Positions 57,938-64,000 of a stretch of 64,000 bases of DNA are shown here, piece by piece; the first letter of the stretch is position 1; each line of letters opens with the position of its first letter. The DNA is from CAZGKX01 sp964525945 (GTDB taxonomy: Bacteria; Pseudomonadota; Gammaproteobacteria; Legionellales; Legionellaceae), in the NCBI GenBank assembly GCA_964525945.1, contig CAZGKX010000004.1:7692-71691 (forward strand), given 5' to 3'. A program made the position numbers and the translations under genes. The notes under the pieces were generated by a model. The model had not been told where the DNA came from. It did not search any database and saw only the letters and a list, made by a program, of their open reading frames with translations.

Positions 57938-58333
57938 TTGCAAACGTTACGTTCTTTGTTAAGATTGAGCTTAGCCTTTATGTGGTTTGCAAGTGCGGTT
58001 GTCAGTGCATTTTTATACCCTAAAATTTCTTCTTATTGGCTTTTACACCTGGTCGGAATTCCTGTGAAGTGGTATACAATATGTTTGTATGGAGCCTCAT
58101 TCATCCATTTTATGGTCGGTTTAAGCTTGCTTTTTAATTATAAAATAAAAGTAAATTGCGTTATTCAATTAGGCGTTATTGTGTTGTATACAGGGGTACT
58201 GAGTGTTGTGCTGCCATCCTTGTGGCTCGAACCATTTGGGCCGCTTGTAAAAAATATTCCAATTATTGTGAGCATTGGTTTATTGTATTGCTTGGAAACA
58301 AAGTCATGTGGTATTCATTGCGCACAAAATTGA
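57938..58333 (+). CDS. DoxX-like membrane protein
   Basis: This is a polytopic inner-membrane protein of about 131 residues with four helices, of the DoxX-like type often fused to short-chain dehydrogenases: RLSLAFMWFASAVVSAFLYP, LYGASFIHFMVGLSLLF and LPSLWLEPFGPLVKNIPII. ATG codons at 57875 and 57905 lack a ribosome-binding site; TTG at 57938 follows GGAGGT by six bases and starts just before the first helix, so it is preferred. The function of the family is poorly known; here the dehydrogenase partner is absent. It is in a plus-strand series with the HD/methyltransferase gene. Confidence 0.75.
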   Translation: MQTLRSLLRLSLAFMWFASAVVSAFLYPKISSYWLLHLVGIPVKWYTICLYGASFIHFMVGLSLLFNYKIKVNCVIQLGVIVLYTGVLSVVLPSLWLEPFGPLVKNIPIIVSIGLLYCLETKSCGIHCAQN

Positions 58334-58417
58334 TTTTTTTAGGATCTATTGCCTTTACAAGTAGATTCGACGTATTTTATCTGATGGTCATGAAACCTTA
58401 TTAGTGACGGTGACTCC

Positions 58418-59743
58418 ATGCATACAAACACCACGCCTCTCCAAGAAGTGTACAAGCTCATCTCTGAGTTGAGCGAACTCAAACTTGTGTTTAGAAACAC
58501 TCAAACCGCCATCGATCGCAAGGAAAGCACTGCCGAACACTCCTGGTCAGCCAGTATGATTGTGATGATCGCAATGGCAGAATTAAAACAGGAATTTGAC
58601 GAGATCAATGAATTGAAAGCCATTAAATTAGCCCTTATCCATGATCTAGTGGAAATTTATGCAGGCGATGTGATAGCTTTCGATGTTGAAGCCAGAAAAA
58701 ACAAAGAAAAAATTGAAGAGGAAGCATTAAAAGCAATCATGGCCTTATACCCCGCGTTTGGGAATCAATTGCATGATTTATGGCATGAGTTTGAACGCAA
58801 AGAAACGTTGGAGGCTAAAATTGCTAAAGCAGCGGACGCCATTTGCCCCATATTTCAAAGGCTACATGCCAAACAGTCGTATACGCCTTATAACATTACC
58901 GTAACCGATTTAGAAAAAATAAAATACCCATCGTTTGCATTTAGTCAAACGTTTTACGCATTGTACCAACAACTCAAAATCGATTTAATCAAAGAAAATC
59001 TCATTGAATCCTTCCATAGCCCATCTTGGCCCAACGAATGGGAACAAGGTGTGATAAAAACACAAAATGCCATGGGCGTTATGTTTAAAGAATTATCCCC
59101 TGCAGCCGAAGCGTTTGTACGTCACGCCAAAATTGCAAAATTACCTTTGTTGGATATTGGGGCGGCGTATGGTGTTGCCACGATTCCAGCATTGGAAAAT
59201 GGCGCGAACGTGATTGCTTGTGATCTCAGTGAAGAACATTTATCCATTCTTCGTCAATCGGTTGATAAAAAATTTTTACCAAATCTTACCACCTTGACCA
59301 GCAAATTTCCCAATAACTTGAAATTCGAGCACAACAGTTTGAGTGCGATTCTCTTGTCAAATGTGCTTCATTTTATGGATGGACCAACGGTTGTGGCTGG
59401 TCTCAAGCAGTGTTGGGAATGGTTGGAAAAAAATGGAAAATTATACATTACGGTGATGACACCTCATTTAAGTTTTTACCATCAACTGATTCCCGTGTAT
59501 GAACAACGCGTCAGCGCAGGTGAGCAATGGCCAGGCATTTTCGATCCACAATTGGTGGCTGCTGAAAAATGGCAAGATAACCTGCCTGATTTTGTCCATT
59601 TATTCGAGATCAACACTGTTCAAGCTGTGGTTAAAGCGGCTGGTTTTAAAATCGATGCCATTGATTATTTTTGTTACAAAAACTACTCCGATGCACATCG
59701 AACAGATGGCAAGGAATTCATTAGCTTATGTGCCACAAAATAG
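58418..59743 (+). CDS. HD-domain phosphohydrolase fused to a SAM-dependent methyltransferase
   Basis: The 441-residue protein has two enzyme modules. Residues 1-180 form an HD domain like YfbR/HDDC2 5'-deoxynucleotidases: His41 in TAEHSWSASM, His75-Asp76 in LIHDLVEIYAGD and Asp140 in KAADAICPIFQRL, the full H...HD...D metal set. Residues about 210-441 are a class I methyltransferase with motif I LLDIGAAYGVATIPA (Asp246), acidic motif II VIACDLS, and a late ILLSNVLHFMDG. The HD part probably removes phosphate from a nucleotide; the methyltransferase substrate is unknown. It follows a short DoxX-like gene. This fusion is not one I know as a named family. Confidence 0.82.
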   Translation: MHTNTTPLQEVYKLISELSELKLVFRNTQTAIDRKESTAEHSWSASMIVMIAMAELKQEFDEINELKAIKLALIHDLVEIYAGDVIAFDVEARKNKEKIEEEALKAIMALYPAFGNQLHDLWHEFERKETLEAKIAKAADAICPIFQRLHAKQSYTPYNITVTDLEKIKYPSFAFSQTFYALYQQLKIDLIKENLIESFHSPSWPNEWEQGVIKTQNAMGVMFKELSPAAEAFVRHAKIAKLPLLDIGAAYGVATIPALENGANVIACDLSEEHLSILRQSVDKKFLPNLTTLTSKFPNNLKFEHNSLSAILLSNVLHFMDGPTVVAGLKQCWEWLEKNGKLYITVMTPHLSFYHQLIPVYEQRVSAGEQWPGIFDPQLVAAEKWQDNLPDFVHLFEINTVQAVVKAAGFKIDAIDYFCYKNYSDAHRTDGKEFISLCATK

Positions 59744-59752
59744 TGACGGATG

Positions 59753-59905
59753 TTATTTTCTAAGTTTTGATTTTTTTAAAGTAGCACCCGCCGTTTTTTC
59801 GTGTCTTATTTTTCCGCAAACTTCCTTCGTGGTTTTTGAATGAGGCGACACATCACAAATATTGTTCATATCAGCCACTTCAGGATGCTCATTGTTTTTT
59901 TTCAT
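59753..59905 (-). CDS. 50-residue basic orphan peptide
   Basis: The open frame starts at 59935, but ATG 59905 lies seven bases after AGGAG (minus-strand sense) and is preferred. The result is a 50-residue hydrophilic protein (MKKNNEHPEVADMNNICDV...) with three Cys or Met-rich turns and a strongly basic end (KKSKLRK). No family is known to me. It converges with the HD/methyltransferase gene, with nine bases between their stops. Confidence 0.45.
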   Translation of the reverse strand: MKKNNEHPEVADMNNICDVSPHSKTTKEVCGKIRHEKTAGATLKKSKLRK

Positions 59906-60034
59906 TTCCATTCTCCTAATGATAATACACGTCAAGCTTTAGGGTGTTTAGATATTTGGTGAGAGACCCCTCTATATAGTATAGTTAATCGTACATGATC
60001 ATGGGATCATGACATAGAATTACCCCTCAACAGC

Positions 60035-61238
60035 CTAATAATCATGAATGATGGGTTTAAGCGAATAGCTATCCATATCAAACTCCAACTCGTCGAAACC
60101 GCTGTCCAGAGACCGAAGTAGAGGGGCGCAAGTTGACCCGTTGTTAAAAAAGCGACTGTATGCTTTTCCAAGCGGACTTTCTCTTGAATATTTTGGGGAG
60201 GATGGAGTTTGTTGTTCTTTAAAAAGCTCCCATTCTAAGTCAGGAGAACAATCTGACATGCGTTCAACAGTTGTAGCATCGCTGTCTAACCTGTAACGTG
60301 TGTTTATCGATTCATCACAAACCTGGGGTAGAATCATTGTTCTTGACTCCTCTTCAAAGTCTTTATCACTCCCATTGCTGTTTTTTTCAGGAATAGGGGC
60401 TTTTTGCGTAATGATGTCAATTTTTGCACCCCAATAACCATTTGCACCGCTGTTGGTAAATTTGATTGCAGAGGAAAAATCAGGTGAGCGCGTTGGGTAA
60501 ATGGAGGGGGTAAATTCCTTACCCGTTAAGATTTGAAAGATCAAATGGTGTAACCCTTGCCCCATACCACCAAGAAGACCGATTATTTTTTTATGAGGTT
60601 TGTCACTATCCCCTCGGTGATGAGTTGCAAGGTAGTTGAGTTGTTGACTTTCGTTTTGTACTTTCGATAAAAATTTAAATGGAAATCCAGGACCTGTGTC
60701 CACAAAAATCATTTTTACTTCATCCTCTGAAACTTCAATATCAAAATTTATATGCACAATACTATTAAATAAAATTATACCACCTTCCCATTTTGTTCCA
60801 CAAACTAAATATTTAGGTCCAGAATCACCAAATCTGAATTGTTTTTCTTTTTCATTTGTNNNNNNNNNNATGCGTGTTTTCATTGCAACGGTGGGCTAAA
60901 TGATGTTCAACAAGAGCATCAATGGAGTTTTTAAATAATTCTCGAAAGCTATCGTGCAATAAGTTAAACCCCGGCGAAGCAAGAATGTTTAGTTTCTCCT
61001 CCTCTGAAAATTTGGCTAAAACAAGATCCATTAATTGCGTTTGTAGCATAGCACCACGCATGTCACGGCATAGTTCACAAAGCTCTCGGTATAATTTCTC
61101 GTAGCGTTTGTATTCAGAGGAGTTTTTCGATGTGTCAGGCGTATTGATCACTCTCACCAGATGCAAATATTCGGTTAAATCTATATCCAGCGTGGAGGAG
61201 CGGTTCTGATCAACAAAAACGTTTGTTTTTATGTACAT
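60035..61238 (-). CDS. GHKL (histidine-kinase-like) ATPase protein, broken by a sequencing gap; effector candidate
   Basis: Before the gap, FRELFKNSIDALVEHHLA is the N box of GHKL ATPases (E-x2-K-N-x-I-D-A). After it, MIFVDTGPGFP is the G1 box and GLLGGMGQGLHHLIF the G2 box; SGANGYWGAKIDI closes the fold. There is no HisKA or receiver. The last 140 residues are disordered and acidic (SGFDELEFDMDS near the end), resembling E-block-type C-termini of Dot/Icm substrates. Both sides of the ten-N run end on whole codons, so a direct join or a gap that is a multiple of three restores the frame. ATG 61238 follows GGAGA; an upstream GTG at 61250 is less likely. ATP binding is supported; the target is unknown. 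Confidence 0.7.
60860..60869. other. Assembly gap (10 Ns) inside the GHKL gene
   Basis: This is a run of ten N. The frames on either side meet as whole codons (CAT before, ACA after in minus-strand sense), so the true gap is zero or a multiple of three. Confidence 0.95.
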
Positions 61239-61260
61239 AATATTCTCCACATAAAGTGTT

Positions 61261-62499
61261 TCAATCCATACTGGTGTTTAACAATTTTTTATGTTTAGCG
61301 GACTGATGCCGTTCAATTAAATCAATATCATTGTAACGATCAGTAATAGCACTGGTGCTATGACCCGCATCATCCCGAACATGCGCCATTGGACGACCAC
61401 GTTTATTAATGTCATCTGAAATACCGGTGTGGCGCAACCAATGTACAGTTGCTGATTCAAAAGCATCCGCTTCCGTTTCAAATCCAGTTTCGCGTAAATG
61501 GGCAATTGTGTTATCAAAGCACAATTGCATCAAGCGTCGGATATGGCGTGAGCTGGTGAGGGCCCCTTTGCCTTTTTCTTTCAGCAAAAGAGGGGATTTA
61601 TCATTGATTGACGGCAGGGGAGATAGTTGCAAGCTCATACGATAACGTTTCAATGCCAAAAGCATGTCATCTGGCACAGCAATATCTCGCATTTTATTGC
61701 CTTTTCCCACGGTTTTAAACCACCATAAACCTTGGCTGTCTTGGTAAAAATGCCCCATTTCCGGTGTCCATCGAGCGCTTGCGCATAACTCGGATATCCG
61801 TAAATACATCAAATACAATGAAGACAGGATAAAAACAGTTCGTTCGTGCCGGGCAGGATCTTCTTGAGCCATGCCTTTGACCACCTGAAGGCAAGTGTCC
61901 CACTGTTTTTCTGAAAGCCGGAAAACATGGGCGTGGTGTTGGCGTGTTTGAATGTATTTGCTTTTTTGACGAATCAAAGCGACTGGATTAATGGATATTT
62001 TCTCTTCCAGAGCTAAATAATTATAAAAACTTCCTAAAACTGTAAAAATTTCCCGGATGGCTTTTTGTGACATTTGATAGGCGTTTTTATCAGGTTTTAT
62101 ACCATTTTTATGATCGGCTTTGCTGACTGTGACTACGAAAGGGCGCCAATCGGGATTAGGAACACGGCCACCATTACGGGCAATAAATCTTGCTACTTTT
62201 TTACACCCAATCCAAGATACGGGCGGCGATAAACAAAATTGAATGTAATGTTCAATGTCTTCTCGTTTGAGATCGAGCAATGATTTTTTTTCCACAAACC
62301 ATGACCATTGCAGCAAGCGCTCAACTTCTCGGCGGTAAGATTCAAACGTAGCATTGTTCGCTGCGTATTGTTTTAAATAAATCAAAACCGCAGTAAGATC
62401 ATGAGGGGCAAAATCAGGTGCAGTATTCAATTGCCAATCGGCATCGGCTAATTGCGCAGCTGTATCAATAATTGGCGTCGGATTCGAATTTTGCTTCAT
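61261..62499 (-). CDS. Tyrosine-type site-specific recombinase (integrase)
   Basis: This is a 412-residue tyrosine recombinase. An N-terminal core-binding domain (about 25-185) precedes the catalytic domain, with the first Arg in LMYLRISELCAS, Lys in VGKGNKMRDIAVPDDM, His-x-x-Arg in TVHWLRHTGISDD, the late His in DDAGHSTSAITDRY and Tyr in DRYNDID. All catalytic residues look present. No phage or conjugation genes accompany it, and no tRNA is next to it. The gene lies 23 bases from the GHKL gene on the same strand, and two inverted repeats lie upstream. Confidence 0.9.
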   Translation of the reverse strand: MKQNSNPTPIIDTAAQLADADWQLNTAPDFAPHDLTAVLIYLKQYAANNATFESYRREVERLLQWSWFVEKKSLLDLKREDIEHYIQFCLSPPVSWIGCKKVARFIARNGGRVPNPDWRPFVVTVSKADHKNGIKPDKNAYQMSQKAIREIFTVLGSFYNYLALEEKISINPVALIRQKSKYIQTRQHHAHVFRLSEKQWDTCLQVVKGMAQEDPARHERTVFILSSLYLMYLRISELCASARWTPEMGHFYQDSQGLWWFKTVGKGNKMRDIAVPDDMLLALKRYRMSLQLSPLPSINDKSPLLLKEKGKGALTSSRHIRRLMQLCFDNTIAHLRETGFETEADAFESATVHWLRHTGISDDINKRGRPMAHVRDDAGHSTSAITDRYNDIDLIERHQSAKHKKLLNTSMD

Positions 62500-62557
62500 T
62501 GTTTAATTCCAATTATTTGTTGCCATTTATATAGGGCAATAACATTCTATTTAATTG

Positions 62558-62623
62558 GTAGGTTGGGCCTTGGCCCAACAATCAGCTATACCATCTTTGT
62601 TGTTGGGCCAAGGCCCAACCTAC
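62558..62623. repeat. Inverted pair of the palindromic repeat (copies 3 and 4) upstream of the integrase
   Basis: A 24-base copy at 62558-62581 is exactly inverted relative to a second copy at 62600-62623, with 18 bases between. Each copy is itself palindromic (TTGGGCC..GGCCCAA), so the site can form either two small hairpins or one large one. It begins about 60 bases upstream of the integrase start. Confidence 0.85.
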
Positions 62624-62695
62624 AAAAAGAGGGCCATTTAAAACATGCAATCCATAGTATCATAAAATAGCGTGGGGCTGTTTTTGAGAACCTCC

Positions 62696-62733
62696 CCAAT
62701 AAGTCCAATAGTTCATACTATTGGACTTATTGG
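62696..62733. repeat. 17-base perfect inverted repeat with four-base loop
   Basis: CCAATAAGTCCAATAGT, then TCAT, then ACTATTGGACTTATTGG. The arms match fully. The site lies about 40 bases after the MFS stop and 200 bases upstream of the integrase start. No T tract follows on the minus strand, so it is not a classical terminator. Confidence 0.9.
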
Positions 62734-62773
62734 AAAAGAGGAAGATCCACTCATCCATGATCACCAATGACCA

Positions 62774-64000
62774 TCAACCTAAGCTTGCTTCGTGCATGAT
62801 TTTTTGTTCGCAATGTGTCTCCTTGATAAAAAACAAAAGCACCAATGCAATACTTAAATAAAGGGTTAACGTTATTAAGCTATGATGATAGTTGTTAAGT
62901 GAAAATGACCTCGCGTCATTTACATAAGTACCATCCCAACCTAAATCCAATAGTTTTCCAATCAATGGCTCGGTAACTGCTTCACAAATCGAATCAAATG
63001 TATTCATAAACCCGAGTACTGTCGCAGTAAAAGTCAAAGGATGAATTTCTCTGATCATTGCAAAACATAGAAAAAAACAGCTTGCACCTAAGCCAAAAAG
63101 AAACAATAAAAAAATTAAATAATTTGCTGAGATAGCACCATAGAGTACCAAAGTAATACTGATAAGCGCTACAATTGTTCCAAACATCATAATGGGCTTT
63201 CTTTTTCCAATGTAATCCGAAATCCAGCCTGTTATAGGACAGCCTATTGCAAATCCAATGAAAATAAATGAGATATAATTTGCCGCCTGAGAGATACTGA
63301 CTGAATAAGCTTTTTCTATGAAAGAAACACCCCAAAGTCCTCCAAATACCGAAACAGGCGCAAACGCTAAACCGCTATACAAAGACAAGAGCCAAGTTTG
63401 TTTATCTGTCAAAAGAAACTTGAATTTATCACGTAAAGATAGTTTGCTTTCTATAGCACTTGGGGGAAAAGGTACTTCTTTATCTTTAATGAGGGTGAAT
63501 ATCAGGAATGATAAAATAAAACCTGCTGCAGCTATGAATTCTAAAGCTTGACGCCAACCATATTGATTGATGAGAAAAGAGAGTGGCCCTTGCCCCCCTA
63601 TCGCGCCGAGCATTGCCATGGTCATACTCAATCCAGCGACAAATGCGAAGCGTTTTGCAGGAAACCAAATACTAGCAAATTTAAAACAGGCAACTGCGGA
63701 AAATGATGCGGCTAAGCCTATGATAAATCGACTTAATCCAGCGGTAGCAAGAGAATATGAATTTGCAAAAGCAAAAATACTAACAGCGCAGATAAATGCA
63801 GCAATCGCAGTTATTTTACGAGGACTCCATTTATCGAGCAAAACCCCAACCGGAATTTGCATCAGCAAATAACCATAGAAAAAACAAGCCGCCAAATGCC
63901 CGAATTGAGCGCCCGTTAGAGTATATGCGCTCATGAGCTGATTACTCATAACCCCTGGGGAAACTTGAATAAGATATTTATAATAGAAAAAAGGTTTTAT
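62774..64000 (-). CDS. MFS permease, 5' end outside window
   Basis: This is a major facilitator superfamily transporter of at least 408 residues with about twelve helices. Family blocks are LLMQIPVGVLLDKWSPRK, the central loop after helix 6 and GCPITGWISDYIGKRKP after helix 8. The first ATG (63949) is not the likely start: upstream codons stay open to the edge and read FFYYKYLIQVSPGVMSNQLM, a normal first-helix region for this group. The layout resembles Legionella permeases of the Pht/nitrate-like and hexuronate-like groups; the substrate is unknown. Confidence 0.85.
   Translation of the reverse strand: MKPFFYYKYLIQVSPGVMSNQLMSAYTLTGAQFGHLAACFFYGYLLMQIPVGVLLDKWSPRKITAIAAFICAVSIFAFANSYSLATAGLSRFIIGLAASFSAVACFKFASIWFPAKRFAFVAGLSMTMAMLGAIGGQGPLSFLINQYGWRQALEFIAAAGFILSFLIFTLIKDKEVPFPPSAIESKLSLRDKFKFLLTDKQTWLLSLYSGLAFAPVSVFGGLWGVSFIEKAYSVSISQAANYISFIFIGFAIGCPITGWISDYIGKRKPIMMFGTIVALISITLVLYGAISANYLIFLLFLFGLGASCFFLCFAMIREIHPLTFTATVLGFMNTFDSICEAVTEPLIGKLLDLGWDGTYVNDARSFSLNNYHHSLITLTLYLSIALVLLFFIKETHCEQKIMHEASLG

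Noticed and set aside
57817..58023. A 68-codon frame overlapping the DoxX-like gene.
   Set aside because: It ends inside the membrane protein in another frame, and the DoxX-like frame has the strong ribosome-binding site.
59980..60025. A direct repeat GATCATG before the 3' end of the GHKL gene as a possible attachment site.
   Set aside because: Seven bases, no second distant copy noticed, and no mobile-element boundary at this position.

Overview
The window reads as chromosomal DNA from a Legionella-type gammaproteobacterium. The strongest evidence is a secreted FKBP-type isomerase at 16814-17512 that reads like Legionella Mip along its length. A 46-61 kb stretch is rich in eukaryotic-like or effector-like proteins: ankyrin, tandem U-box, GHKL ATPase and large orphan proteins. 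Genes are dense on both strands. I found no tRNA, rRNA or CRISPR array. Three 10-N runs (31271, 37878, 60860) are assembly gaps, each inside one gene.

Left part (1-29 kb) is mostly conserved metabolism and maintenance. It holds an alkyltransferase 3' end, Maf, an AlaC-like aminotransferase, two DEDD exonucleases, three histidine-utilisation genes (hutI, hutH, hutG; no hutU), an SPFH/NfeD membrane pair, mfd, a rhomboid protease, mip, MltA, a secreted lipase, pdxB-hmgA, yebC-ruvC-ruvA (no ruvB) and a fatty-acid desaturase. Gene decay is visible: a multiply frameshifted orphan at 2123-2930, a 17-codon ATPase stub at 7859, an ampG-like permease broken by a small deletion near 18260, and an orphan 3' end at 28821-29033.

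Middle part (29-46.5 kb) runs mainly on the minus strand. It holds a possible GT-B-like 608-aa protein, a PAP2 phosphatase, an OmpR-type two-component system, YciB, MltD, GloB, RlmJ, an ATP-grasp ligase and FolD. After these come a large plus-strand orphan (817 aa, C-terminal membrane segment) and the truA-glnS-cysS run.

Right part (46.5-64 kb) is the accessory region. It holds an ankyrin protein with a possible DUF3626/ADP-ribosyltransferase-like C-terminus, a tandem U-box protein resembling LubX in layout, a low-complexity orphan and a soluble hybrid histidine kinase. It also holds a single-chain acyl-CoA dehydrogenase-adenylation-carrier protein, an orphan with a membrane hairpin, a DoxX-like protein, an HD-hydrolase/methyltransferase fusion and a GHKL ATPase. 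The region ends with a lone tyrosine recombinase beside inverted repeats and an MFS permease that runs off the right edge. Palindromic repeats (core TTGGGCCAAGGCCCAA) and a longer inverted-end repeat lie in intergenic spaces. The most unusual item is the dehydrogenase-adenylation-carrier fusion, which looks like a self-contained enzyme for oxidising a carrier-bound amino acid.
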